A DNA stretch of 64,000 bases. It comes from Chitinophaga ginsengisoli. Lineage in GTDB: Bacteria; Bacteroidota; Bacteroidia; Chitinophagales; Chitinophagaceae. Location of the stretch: assembly GCF_003014595.1 (NCBI RefSeq), contig NZ_PYGK01000013.1, positions 124,001 through 188,000 of the forward strand, in the 5' to 3' direction. Each line of letters opens with the position of its first letter. Within the stretch, counting starts at the first letter, position 1. The notes under the pieces are model-generated. The model searched no databases and was not told the DNA's origin. It saw only the letters and a list, made by a program, of their open reading frames with translations. Both the position numbers and the translations under genes were made by a program. Positions 26,353 through 34,899 of the stretch are shown here, piece by piece.

Positions 26353-27693
26353 ATGAAAAAATTATTATGCCTCCTTTTCCTCCTCGGCGGCTTGCTCTAT
26401 GCGCGCGCCCAGGACACTACAACTGCTAAGCTGGACTCCTTGCTCAGCACCTACAACAGGGTGTACAAATTCAACGGTACAGCTTTGATCACACAACATG
26501 GGAAGATATTGCTGCATAAGGCCTACGGCTTCCGTAATGTAGCCGACAGCGTCCGTAATGATACCGGCACCATCTTCCAGCTGGGCTCTGTCACCAAACA
26601 ATTCACCGCCGTTATCATTCTGAAACTGGAAGAAGAAAAGAAACTCAGCGTGCAGGATAAAGTATCCAAATACTTTCCCGATTTCCCCAAAGGAGACAGC
26701 ATTACAATACATCATCTGCTCACACATACCTCAGGTATTTACAATTATACCAATGACAGGACTTTCATGGAAAGCGAAGTCTTTAAGCCTGCCAGCCGTG
26801 AAAAACTGATGGCCCTGTTCAAAGACAAACCACTCGATTTTCCTCCCGGCACCAGATGGAATTATTCCAACTCAGGATATTGCCTGCTGGGATATATTGC
26901 CGAGAAGGCGGCCAACAAGCCCTATGAACAATTGGTGAGGGAGTATATTTTTAATCCCCTGCACATGACCAATAGCGGCTTTGATTTCAAACGTCTTAAC
27001 AACAAAGAAAAATCCACCGGCTACTTTTTCATCAACCAGGATAGCAGTAAGGTAGCGCCAGGTGTAGACTCCTCCGTATCATTCGCTGCAGGCGCGATGT
27101 ACAGCACCACCAGGGACCTGTACAAATGGCATCAGGCAGCACAACAATATAAGATCCTCACTAAAGCTGACTGGGAAAGAGCCTATACGCCGGTACTGAA
27201 CCATTATGGCTATGGTATGAACATTGATTCCACAGAAGGAAAGAGAAGAATCTCCCATGGTGGTGGTATCCATGGTTTTATCACCACACTTACCAGGGTG
27301 CCTGAAGATGATGTATGTATCATCCTGCTGGACAATGCATCAGATAACACGATCGGCAGAATCAGTGAATCCGTTCAGTCCATACTCTATAACAGACCTT
27401 ATACACTGCCTAGAGTACGGAATGCCATACAGGTAGCAGAGACTACACTACAGCAGTATACAGGCGAGTATGACATGAAAGGGTTTACGATCACCATTGC
27501 AGTGAAAGATGGCATGCTGACAGGACAGCCCACCGGACAGCAACCAGCTATCTTATACGCAGAAAAGGAGGACTTCTTTTTCCTGAGCATAGCTGATGTA
27601 CAGATCAAATTTACCCGTGGCGATAAAAATGAAGTAAATGGTATGATCCTCTATGAGAATGACAGAGAAAAAATTGGTACGAAAGTAAAATAA
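26353..27693 (+). CDS. Exported serine hydrolase, class C beta-lactamase/DD-peptidase fold
   Basis: 446 residues. Signal peptide 1-19 (ends A-R-A-Q). Catalytic S-x-x-K is G-S-V-T-K-Q-F (Ser near 78), Y-x-N is N-Y-S-N-S-G-Y (near 170), and the third motif is H-G-G-G (near 301) instead of K-T-G, as in esterase and DD-peptidase-like members. A C-terminal ~90-residue lipocalin-like strand domain follows (Y-T-G-E-Y near 369). It may act on peptides or esters in the periplasm; true beta-lactamase activity is not implied. Confidence 0.85.
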   Translation: MKKLLCLLFLLGGLLYARAQDTTTAKLDSLLSTYNRVYKFNGTALITQHGKILLHKAYGFRNVADSVRNDTGTIFQLGSVTKQFTAVIILKLEEEKKLSVQDKVSKYFPDFPKGDSITIHHLLTHTSGIYNYTNDRTFMESEVFKPASREKLMALFKDKPLDFPPGTRWNYSNSGYCLLGYIAEKAANKPYEQLVREYIFNPLHMTNSGFDFKRLNNKEKSTGYFFINQDSSKVAPGVDSSVSFAAGAMYSTTRDLYKWHQAAQQYKILTKADWERAYTPVLNHYGYGMNIDSTEGKRRISHGGGIHGFITTLTRVPEDDVCIILLDNASDNTIGRISESVQSILYNRPYTLPRVRNAIQVAETTLQQYTGEYDMKGFTITIAVKDGMLTGQPTGQQPAILYAEKEDFFFLSIADVQIKFTRGDKNEVNGMILYENDREKIGTKVK

Positions 27694-27704
27694 CAACCAA
27701 AAGC

Positions 27705-27762
27705 ATCCGGAGCTTTTCAGATCAGTAATACGAATCTGAAAAGCTCCGGATATGCGTTTTTT
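27705..27762 (+). terminator. Long terminator after serine hydrolase
   Basis: An 18-bp perfect inverted repeat (27705-27722 with 27734-27751, containing TCCGGAGC), 11-base loop, then GCG and six T. Confidence 0.85.
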
Positions 27763-27788
27763 AATATTATTGTTTCCCCATCTTCTGT

Positions 27789-28766
27789 TTAGGCCAGGCG
27801 TACATTTTCTACCACCGCATGCTCTAAAGGACGCTGCTGCAGCGCCAGGATCACATTTCTTGCCGCAATCGCAGCCATCTTACTGCGTGTATCCACAGTG
27901 GCAGAACCGATATGCGGCAGTATGGCAACGTTTGGCATGTTCAATAAAGGATTATCTGCGGCCATCGGCTCCGGATTGGTAACATCCAGTCCAGCGCCCC
28001 AGATGGTGCCATTTTCCAGTGCCGCGATCAGGTCTTCTTCATTATGCACACCTCCCCTGGCTGTGTTGACAAAGATGGAGGACGGTTTCATCTTGCTGAA
28101 GGCGTTTTTATCAAAGAGGCCTTTCGTTTCCGGCGTCAGGGCCGTATGCACAGACACTACATCACTCTGCTGCAGCAACTCATCAAAAGAAACACGCACC
28201 GCACCAAAGGCTCTCTCCGCTTCTTCATTTCTGCCACGGTTATGATAGATGACCTTCATATCGTACGCACCTACACATCTTTTTGCCAGTTCAAAACCGA
28301 TCTTGCCCAGGCCAACAATACCCAACGTTTTGCCGCCCAGCTCCAGTCCGAGGTTAGCAGTAGGGTCCCAGAAATTCCAGTTGCCACGTATAATTTCCTT
28401 ATGCATGTGGAAGGCTTTCCGGGAAGACGCCAGCATCAGCAGGAAAGCAGTATCTGCTGTTGCACCGCTTAATACACCAGGTGTATTTCCAACGGCAATG
28501 CCTAATGCTTTTGCTGCCTCAGTATCAACGTTATCGTAACCGACTGACATCAGTGAAACGATTTTCAAATGACGGCAGGACTCCAGGAAATGACGGTCTA
28601 CTTTTACAGGACCCGATACCAGCACCGCATCATACTGCTGCAGCACCTTAATCAGTTCATCTTCAGGCTGGTGGTAACTTTCCGTCCAAACGGTAATGTC
28701 AAGACCAGCATCTTTCAGCAGCTTCAGCCCGGCTTCGGGGATGTTCCTTGTTATATATACTTTCAT
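27789..28766 (-). CDS. D-2-hydroxyacid dehydrogenase, GhrB-like glyoxylate/hydroxypyruvate reductase
   Basis: 325 residues from ATG 28766, the start of M-K-V-Y-I-T-R; the in-frame extension to 28808 is not family-like. The NAD(P)-binding motif is G-I-V-G-L-G-K-I-G; the catalytic Arg is in N-T-A-R-G-G, Glu in N-P-E-P, and His in L-P-H-I-G-S. The S-V-G-Y-D-N-V-D segment and overall spacing fit glyoxylate reductases of the GhrB type. Because the purine locus may produce glyoxylate, a supporting role is possible, but the gene is on the other strand and two genes away. Confidence 0.85.
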   Translation of the reverse strand: MKVYITRNIPEAGLKLLKDAGLDITVWTESYHQPEDELIKVLQQYDAVLVSGPVKVDRHFLESCRHLKIVSLMSVGYDNVDTEAAKALGIAVGNTPGVLSGATADTAFLLMLASSRKAFHMHKEIIRGNWNFWDPTANLGLELGGKTLGIVGLGKIGFELAKRCVGAYDMKVIYHNRGRNEEAERAFGAVRVSFDELLQQSDVVSVHTALTPETKGLFDKNAFSKMKPSSIFVNTARGGVHNEEDLIAALENGTIWGAGLDVTNPEPMAADNPLLNMPNVAILPHIGSATVDTRSKMAAIAARNVILALQQRPLEHAVVENVRLA

Positions 28767-28849
28767 ATCACTATATGGTTTGCATTTACATTCTGTAACA
28801 AAATACATAAATGCCGGATTTCAGGGATACTTTCCACAAACTTGTTCTG

Positions 28850-28988
28850 TAATTTTGCAGTGCATAATAAAGATCGCCTTTTCCCTCGTGCCATTTGAGA
28901 ACACAGGTCAATGGTTAAAGCGCTTAGTTTATTTGTTTATTTTAGTCTAGTCAGGAAAGCCTCTTAAGTGCTACTTAAGAGGCTTTTC
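28850..28988 (+). ncRNA. Candidate small RNA with promoter and terminator
   Basis: A -7 box TAATTTTG at 28850-28857 is followed about 100 bases later by an intrinsic terminator whose perfect 14-bp stem pairs AAAGCCTCTTAAGT (28956-28969) with 28973-28986, then four T. The interval has no convincing ORF and no known RNA family was recognised. The predicted transcript is roughly 120 bases. The remainder of this gene-free stretch (28989-29199) shows nothing I can name. Confidence 0.35.
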
Positions 28989-29199
28989 CGTTAGATATGT
29001 ATTCCCCTGTCCTCGTGAGAGTTTCTGCAGAGCAAGATATACATTTATGCTTCTGTGGTTTAGCACGGGAACACTATTTTTTCCGATAGTCATACCTCTT
29101 ATTGTTTTGTTAAAGCCCTGAATTCTGTTCCCTGCACATTGTAATAATTGGTGAATAATGATAACTTGCACACGGTTCAATTGCCCGCCCCTACAGCGT

Positions 29200-29259
29200 T
29201 AACAATTGATTTAAGATACTAACAATCTGTTTAAGATCATAACAATTCATTTAAGATTC
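29200..29259 (+). repeat. Three 20-bp direct repeats next to a start codon
   Basis: Units start at 29200, 29220 and 29240, each matching TAACAATnnnTTTAAGATnn (first TAACAATTGATTTAAGATAC). The array ends six bases before the ATG at 29266. The period is two helical turns. Binding sites for a regulator are the simplest reading. Confidence 0.75.
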
Positions 29260-29265
29260 ATCAGT

Positions 29266-29961
29266 ATGAGAACGTTTCTGACAGCAATGTTCATTATCGC
29301 GATCAGCGGGAAACAACTATATGCACAACAGGTAAAAAGTGAGATACTATCACCGGGGGCTACATCAACTATATTTACAGACGATGTTGTTAAGCAGATC
29401 AACCTGCAATACCCCATCAGAAGAGTGTACAATTATCAGGATCAATCCGGCACTTACTATCTCGTTCTTTGCGAAAGCATTGATGAAATAAGAAAGGATG
29501 ATACACTGCATCAGAAGATCAATGCTGTCAACCTGAAGAAAGATGGTAACAGCTTTACCAAAACATGGGAACTGAAAGATTTCATCAACAGCAATAACGC
29601 CAGCGATGGCCAGGAGCTTTCCATCTGGTTCTGGACAAGGTTCTGCGAAGTGAAAGACCTTGATGGTGATGGTAATATTGATCCGTTGGTCATTTATGGT
29701 AGCAGTATTGGTAACGGGTATGACGATGGAAGGATCAAGATCATTCTCAACTATAAAGGGCAGAAAATTGCTGTCAGGCATCAGAACTCAACGATGGACG
29801 AAGGACGGCATATCCAGGTAGACGAAGCCTTTTATGCACTTCCGCAATCAATACAGTCGCATATACGGACACTAATGCGGACGCTGTCTGCAACGGGCTT
29901 TGCATTATATCCCCATGGGTATGAAAAAGCGATGGCTGAGCAGAAACTGTTGATAAGGTAA
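29266..29961 (+). CDS. Exported protein of unknown function with a calcium-loop-like motif
   Basis: 231 residues. N-terminal signal (1-20, ends L-Y-A-Q). A globular region with Y-Q-D-Q-S-G-T-Y-Y-L-V-L-C-E (about 57-70) and an EF-hand-like loop D-L-D-G-D-G-N-I-D-P (about 133-142). It resembles the M949_RS01915 family of small exported Bacteroidota proteins, an identification from memory and tentative. It is followed after 18 bases by an S41 peptidase and both probably share the promoter region with the three direct repeats. Confidence 0.6.
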   Translation: MRTFLTAMFIIAISGKQLYAQQVKSEILSPGATSTIFTDDVVKQINLQYPIRRVYNYQDQSGTYYLVLCESIDEIRKDDTLHQKINAVNLKKDGNSFTKTWELKDFINSNNASDGQELSIWFWTRFCEVKDLDGDGNIDPLVIYGSSIGNGYDDGRIKIILNYKGQKIAVRHQNSTMDEGRHIQVDEAFYALPQSIQSHIRTLMRTLSATGFALYPHGYEKAMAEQKLLIR

Positions 29962-29979
29962 TAAACCAACAAACTTTGT

Positions 29980-31026
29980 ATGAAACCAACATTTTATAAA
30001 CCTGCAGCCCTGCTGGGCTTCCTCTCCCTCCCTCTTCTCCTGTCTGCACAAACAACTACAGCAACAAAAGAGACTGTGCCCGTCGTGAGTAAAGAGGCTA
30101 CACATGAGATCATTGAAAAGATCAGCAATGGACTGGACCAAAGCTATCCCTTCCCGGATATATCAAAGAAATATATCGCTACTTTAAAAAGCCAGGAAGC
30201 GAAGAAGGCATACGAGAATCTCCCTGCTGACCAACTTGCAAAAAAGATCACAAAAGACCTGCGTGAAGTGCATAAAGATGTGCACCTGACTATATTCTAC
30301 AGCGTAGATTATTACAACAGGATCACAAAAGAAACTACCAATACCAGCACACCTGAGGATGAACAGCGTGAACTGGAAAGAAAAAGACAGAATAACTATG
30401 GCTTTGATGCGGTAGAGCTGGACAAAAAAACATCTACTGCCTATATCAAAATATCCGGTGGTTTCCACGGCGACCAGGAAGCTTTTGAAATGGCTACCGC
30501 TGCCATGAACATGGCCGCTTATTCAAAGAACATCATTATCGATATCAGGGATAATGGTGGTGGTACTGGTATGATGGGCCGTTTCCTGGCAGGTTATTTC
30601 TTTAACCCGGGAGATGAACGTTATTACCTGCACGGCTATCATAAAGACAGAACAAAAGATATCCAGGAATGGACATATCCTTTCGTGCCTGGCAAAAGAA
30701 TGGCAGACAGCAAACTGTATATCCTGGTAAATAAACGCACGGCTTCTGCTACAGAAGGTTTCGCCTTTGCTATGCAAAAGATGCACAGGGCTACTGTTAT
30801 TGGCGATACTACTGCCGGTGCAGGTATTGCAGGCTCCATGATACCACTGAAAGAAAACCTGGTCGTATTCCTGCCGGTGAAAATGGTCGCTGCACCAGAT
30901 TCTGACCAGGGTTGGGAAGGTATTGGTGTGCTTCCTGACGTACCTGTAAAAGGTGAAGATGCAAGAACGGAAGCAGAACGCATCATCAAAAAAGAACAGG
31001 AAGATGTTGCTGCTAAGACCAAATAA
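29980..31026 (+). CDS. Exported S41-family (TSPc) serine peptidase
   Basis: 348 residues. Signal peptide ends near residue 23 (L-S-A-Q). An N-terminal helical bundle (about 40-110) is followed by the tail-specific protease domain without a PDZ domain: Y-I-K-I-S-G-G-F, I-I-D-I-R-D-N-G-G-G near 190, and the catalytic region N-K-R-T-A-S-A-T-E-G-F (Ser near 257) with T-T-A-G-A-G-I. It resembles interphotoreceptor retinoid-binding-like S41 members of Bacteroidota. Second gene of a two-gene operon ending at a strong terminator. Confidence 0.85.
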   Translation: MKPTFYKPAALLGFLSLPLLLSAQTTTATKETVPVVSKEATHEIIEKISNGLDQSYPFPDISKKYIATLKSQEAKKAYENLPADQLAKKITKDLREVHKDVHLTIFYSVDYYNRITKETTNTSTPEDEQRELERKRQNNYGFDAVELDKKTSTAYIKISGGFHGDQEAFEMATAAMNMAAYSKNIIIDIRDNGGGTGMMGRFLAGYFFNPGDERYYLHGYHKDRTKDIQEWTYPFVPGKRMADSKLYILVNKRTASATEGFAFAMQKMHRATVIGDTTAGAGIAGSMIPLKENLVVFLPVKMVAAPDSDQGWEGIGVLPDVPVKGEDARTEAERIIKKEQEDVAAKTK

Positions 31027-31050
31027 GCAAACATAAATATCAATATAAGA

Positions 31051-31087
31051 AAAGGGAGTGTATGCCATTGCTACACTCCCTTTTTTT
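31051..31087. terminator. Bidirectional terminator between convergent genes
   Basis: A 12-bp perfect stem AAAGGGAGTGTA (31051-31062) with 31072-31083, then T7 on the plus strand and a T-rich stretch on the minus strand. Confidence 0.85.
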
Positions 31088-31093
31088 ATATCA

Positions 31094-31636
31094 TTATGGA
31101 TGCTGTGAATAGGCAACAATAGAAGCCTTTGCCAGCAGGTTCAGGTTGAGGAATACGCCCACATATGCAGCAGGTGCATTTTTCTCCAACTCCAGTTTTG
31201 TTTTCAATGCATATACTGTGATCAGATACTGGTGAGGAAGCCCGGGAAGTGGTGCAGGACCGATATAACCCGGTGCGCCTGCATCATTGATACCATTTAC
31301 AGTACCGGCAGGTAAAAGGTGACGGCTCAGATCTCCCGCGCCTGCTTTCAGGTCCTTTACATCCGCAGGGATATTGTATACCACCCAGTGCCAGAATCCG
31401 CTGCCTGTAGGCGCATCTACGTCATACATGGCAACAGCAAAACTCTGTGTTCCTGCAGGCGCATTCTCCCAGGATAGTTGCGGAGAAACATTCTTCCCAT
31501 GATATCCCATTTGATTCCATAACTGATCATTTACAAATTGTCCGCCGAGATCATTGCTTTTCAGTGTAAACGTCTGTGCCATAGCAGCAGAACAACCGAG
31601 GATGATCACTGCTATCAGTGTGCTTATTCTTTTCAT
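31094..31636 (-). CDS. Exported YbhB/YbcL-type PEBP protein
   Basis: 180 residues. Signal peptide ends A-M-A-Q near residue 21. The phosphatidylethanolamine-binding protein core is clear: G-K-N-V-S-P-Q-L-S-W, D-V-D-A-P-T-G-S-G-F-W-H-W-V-V-Y, and G-Y-I-G-P-A-P near 123. Bacterial members are often called Raf-kinase-inhibitor-like; their substrate is unknown. Unlike E. coli YbhB this copy is exported, as in E. coli YbcL. Convergent with the S41 gene, with an AraC gene upstream on the same strand. Confidence 0.85.
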   Translation of the reverse strand: MKRISTLIAVIILGCSAAMAQTFTLKSNDLGGQFVNDQLWNQMGYHGKNVSPQLSWENAPAGTQSFAVAMYDVDAPTGSGFWHWVVYNIPADVKDLKAGAGDLSRHLLPAGTVNGINDAGAPGYIGPAPLPGLPHQYLITVYALKTKLELEKNAPAAYVGVFLNLNLLAKASIVAYSQHP

Positions 31637-31714
31637 AGTGCCTTGATTTAAAGTGATACAAAGCTACTATGCAGCGACAGGCAGGTATTAGGGCTAACAG
31701 GTCAAATACTACGG

Positions 31715-32596
31715 TTAAACAGTCAATTTCTGTTGCTGATATTCACTGGGTGTCACCCCATAGATCTGTTTGAAGGACTGTGTAAAACTGGAATGATTCT
31801 CATAGCCCACTTTATGATAGATCTCACTGGGCTTTTCTCCCCTTGCCAGCAGCATGGTGGCGGCCATCTCCATCCGCTTCTGCAGGAACCATTTTGTGGG
31901 TGAGGTGCCATACACCTTGCTGAACTTCCTTTTATAGGTAGACAGGCTCATATTACAGAGGAATGCCAGTTCCTCTACCGTCACATTATTATACAGGTTT
32001 GTTTCTGCCGATTTCCTGATAACAATATCTTCGGATGTTTCCTGCACAGTAACCCTTAGGCTTAGTAACTGCTGCGGATAATGATCTGCCATGTACAGCA
32101 ACAGCTCTTCAAACTTCAGCTGCTTCATATCCCTGGATAATGGTTTTCCCCTTTCCAGCATCAGCCATAAGGAGTCTATAAAGTTTCGCAGGAAGCCGTC
32201 TTTATTAAAAACAAGGAAAGGTTCGCCTACTGCATTATTCTCCGGCCTCTCCGGGCAGGCTTGCGGATATTTCAGAAAGAAACCGCTCAACACGTTCGGC
32301 TCAAAGGAGAGCATAACACTTTTATAGATTCCCTCCTCAGAGATATGCTTTTCACTCATAATACAGTTGCCCGACGACAGCAGCAGGAACTGCGAATTAT
32401 CTATCACCGCCTGTTTCTCTGCATAGTACACATGCTTCTCTCCTTCCATCAGAAAACTGAAAAGGTGATGCCCCAGCATGATCTTACTTTTCATCCTGTT
32501 TTCGTTGGATTGAAAAGATAAGACATGGATATCATCCTGTCTGACATCAGCAGAAAGCAGGAAATCAGGGAATGTATAGCTGTCTGGAATTATCAT
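31715..32596 (-). CDS. AraC-family transcriptional regulator
   Basis: 293 residues from ATG 32596. An in-frame TTG at 32608 lies inside the -7 box and is rejected. Unrecognised N-terminal sensor part, then C-terminal AraC HTH pair (L-A-F-L-C-N-M-S-L-S-T-Y-K-R-K-F near 213 and V-G-Y-E-N-H-S-S-F-T-Q-S-F-K near 262, ending G-V-T-P-S-E-Y). It resembles ExsA-like Bacteroidota regulators. It lies 78 bases before the PEBP gene on the same strand and may regulate it. Confidence 0.82.
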   Translation of the reverse strand: MIIPDSYTFPDFLLSADVRQDDIHVLSFQSNENRMKSKIMLGHHLFSFLMEGEKHVYYAEKQAVIDNSQFLLLSSGNCIMSEKHISEEGIYKSVMLSFEPNVLSGFFLKYPQACPERPENNAVGEPFLVFNKDGFLRNFIDSLWLMLERGKPLSRDMKQLKFEELLLYMADHYPQQLLSLRVTVQETSEDIVIRKSAETNLYNNVTVEELAFLCNMSLSTYKRKFSKVYGTSPTKWFLQKRMEMAATMLLARGEKPSEIYHKVGYENHSSFTQSFKQIYGVTPSEYQQQKLTV

Positions 32597-32605
32597 AATA
32601 ATAGG

Positions 32606-32613
32606 CAAAGTTA
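32606..32613 (-). promoter_or_regulatory. -7 box TAACTTTG for the AraC gene
   Basis: Exact TAnnTTTG match on the minus strand, its last G nine bases before ATG 32596, giving a predicted leader of only about five bases. It also decides the start codon. Confidence 0.5.
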
Positions 32614-32640
32614 CACAAATACAGGATCAGGGTATACACC

Positions 32641-33315
32641 TTACCTGTACTGATGGAAAATGCCTTTATCGAAGGGCGTCCATAAAGCGGCTTTCTGTCC
32701 GCAGCTTTTCAACCCACTGTTCGCCCAGGTATTACAGGTGTGAAACAGGCTGTAACTTCCTTTTGCCTCATAGAAGGCGTCCGTATTGCCGTAGTTGGCA
32801 TTGGTAACAATATGTATGATATTTCCAGCGGCATCCCTGTCAAAACTCTGCCGGATATAACCGATCAGTCTTGCATATTGTGCGCTGTCGACATGCAGCC
32901 TGATACAGTCATTGCTTTCTCTGATACCGCGGTAATAGGTGGCATGAATAGCTGAAGTACTCAATCCCGTTGCCGCCTTAAATGCGGTGCTGAACTTCAG
33001 GTCCGCCCAGGTAGGTGTTTCCAGGTAAAAGCCCTTATCCCCCCAGCCGAAAGCGATCCATTGGGCAGTAGTATCCCTGCCCTTTGTATTTTCAAAAAGC
33101 ACCTCTTTACTCCAGTCTATCTGCTGATTGCGCACAGGCATTACCAGGTCGGTATGTACGCCATTGGTAAGGATATAAAGCGGGATATCTGCACTGGCAG
33201 TTTCCTCCTTCGCTACGGAGATGCGGGATAATACATAAGCTGCTGACAGGTACAGGGCGACTAATAATACGGGGGTTAAAATCGTCCACCCGATGATCTT
33301 AAACGTCTTCTTCAA
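32641..33315 (-). CDS. TIGR02117/DUF2459 family protein
   Basis: 224 residues with one N-terminal membrane anchor (about 8-30). The family signature is present: T-N-G-V-H-T-D-L-V-M-P, I-A-F-G-W-G-D-K-G-F-Y-L-E-T-P-T-W, and C-N-T-W-A-N near 192. The conserved His, Cys, Asn and Trp suggest an NlpC/P60-like enzyme, but this is inference and no activity is known. It has its own start 44 bases upstream of the AraC gene start, on the same strand. Confidence 0.75.
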   Translation of the reverse strand: MKKTFKIIGWTILTPVLLVALYLSAAYVLSRISVAKEETASADIPLYILTNGVHTDLVMPVRNQQIDWSKEVLFENTKGRDTTAQWIAFGWGDKGFYLETPTWADLKFSTAFKAATGLSTSAIHATYYRGIRESNDCIRLHVDSAQYARLIGYIRQSFDRDAAGNIIHIVTNANYGNTDAFYEAKGSYSLFHTCNTWANSGLKSCGQKAALWTPFDKGIFHQYR

Positions 33316-33376
33316 GTTGTTGGTATTTACGGGGAATGGTTGTATCCCCGCGTAAAGGTACTATTCTAATCGCAGC

Positions 33377-34219
33377 TCACACCGACTGTGAATACTTCTC
33401 CAATGTATCCCGTTCCTTCTTCGTAAGACTTTTTATCCCCTTTTTATGGATCTTCTCCAGCAGGAAATCAATCTCCTGCTGCCGGTCCATCCTGCCCAGG
33501 TTATAGCGGTCGTCAATATCATAATCGCCGATATGGGTTTTAAAATACTGGTTATCGACCAGCAGCAATTGAGGACGGGTGATGATCAGATAAACGGCCA
33601 GGGCGCCCGGGAAAAGAATGGACAGTATAGTGGGATAATTCTCCCTGATGGCTTCCGGTACGATGCATACTGCCACCAGCATGCCGATAAGCGCGCCGCC
33701 AAGATGTGCTTCATGCCCGATATTATCCTTTTTCGACCGGATACCATAAATGGAATAGAGCACATATAACAACCCGTATATCCAGGCGGGAATGGAAAAG
33801 GGCAAACCGAAGAAACCTATTCTCATACCCGGGAAAAGGGCAATAGAGGCAAAGATGATCCCACAAACAGCACCGGAAGCGCCTACCGCGCTATAGTCGC
33901 CATGATTGCGGTGTATCAGTAAAGACAGGAGATTCCCTCCTACCAGGCTGGCAAAATAAAGCGTCAGGAAACTGGATGGGCCCATCCGCAACTCCAGGCT
34001 GGTGCTGAAAGCGTATAATGCAAACATGTTGAACAAGAGGTGTATCCAGCTGACATGCAGGAACCCCGACGTGACAAGCCGCTTGTAATCCTTGTACACA
34101 AGGATATTGTCCACTTGAAACGAATACCTGTCAAAAAAGGAATGATCTTTCAATCCTTTGTATGACATAACAATGTTTACAACAATCAGTGCCAGGTTAA
34201 TGAGACCAATGTATGCCAT
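33377..34219 (-). CDS. Rhomboid-family intramembrane serine protease
   Basis: 280 residues with about six membrane helices. The catalytic Ser is in G-A-S-G-A-V-C-G (about 116) and the partner His in G-H-E-A-H-L-G-G-A-L (about 171). The H-L-L-F-N-M pattern in an earlier helix forms the oxyanion side. A soluble C-terminal tail of about 70 residues with D-D-R-Y-N-L and a Lys-rich end resembles DUF6576 tails of Bacteroidota rhomboids. It cleaves membrane proteins; the target is unknown. Confidence 0.88.
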   Translation of the reverse strand: MAYIGLINLALIVVNIVMSYKGLKDHSFFDRYSFQVDNILVYKDYKRLVTSGFLHVSWIHLLFNMFALYAFSTSLELRMGPSSFLTLYFASLVGGNLLSLLIHRNHGDYSAVGASGAVCGIIFASIALFPGMRIGFFGLPFSIPAWIYGLLYVLYSIYGIRSKKDNIGHEAHLGGALIGMLVAVCIVPEAIRENYPTILSILFPGALAVYLIITRPQLLLVDNQYFKTHIGDYDIDDRYNLGRMDRQQEIDFLLEKIHKKGIKSLTKKERDTLEKYSQSV

Positions 34220-34365
34220 TCAGTGTGGGTTTTAGAAAACTATAGGGAACGTCAGCTGAATATCTTGCTCACTGCAATATTGCGATTAATGCAAATATAT
34301 CCAAATCTGCCGCCATGAATTCGCGCTTTACGGAAATTTATTTAATATTAGCAAAAATCGCACCC

Positions 34366-34899
34366 ATGATATCGAAACCTCAACCTGGCGAATTTCTACC
34401 CTATCAGGGCGTCTACATCGACGCTGTAGGCAACGCCGAAGTCCCCGCTATCCTGCAGGAATTAAGAGATAGCACGTATGCTTTTTTCACTTCCATCCCG
34501 GAGGAGAAAGCAAGCTACGCCTACGCTCCCGGTAAATGGACCATTAAAGAAACACTGGGACATTTGATCGATACAGAAAGGGTATTTGCCTACCGGCTCT
34601 TATGTTTTGCCCGGGGAGAGCAACAGGGGTTACCAGGCTTTGAGCAGGACGATTACGTCCTGAATTCACATGCCAATGACCGCACCTTGCAGGACCTGGC
34701 AGATGAATTCAGGATCGTTCGTGAATCGTCTATTTACCTGTTACGTCATCTGAAGAAAGACGAGGAAGCCATTATCGGTAAGGCGAACAACAACCCTATT
34801 TCAATAAGGTCGCTGGCCTATATGATCCCTGGTCATGAATTACATCACTTAAGGATATTGAAAGAACGTTACTTAGTTGGACTTGGCATCCAGATCTAA
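34366..34899 (+). CDS. DinB-family putative metal-dependent enzyme
   Basis: 177 residues from ATG 34366; a frame open from ATG 34315 adds 17 residues that lie over an AT-rich promoter-like stretch, so the shorter start is preferred. Four-helix-bundle DinB/YfiT features: G-K-W-T-I-K-E-T-L-G-H-L-I-D-T-E with the first metal His, and G-H-E-L-H-H-L-R-I-L with the others. Such proteins include bacillithiol/mycothiol transferases; the substrate is unknown here. Its last 27 bases overlap the convergent phosphodiesterase gene. Confidence 0.82.
   Translation: MISKPQPGEFLPYQGVYIDAVGNAEVPAILQELRDSTYAFFTSIPEEKASYAYAPGKWTIKETLGHLIDTERVFAYRLLCFARGEQQGLPGFEQDDYVLNSHANDRTLQDLADEFRIVRESSIYLLRHLKKDEEAIIGKANNNPISIRSLAYMIPGHELHHLRILKERYLVGLGIQI

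Noticed and set aside
28971..29180. 69-codon minus-strand frame between the 2-hydroxyacid dehydrogenase and 29266.
   Set aside because: Overlaps the terminator hairpin, no recognisable domain or promoter.
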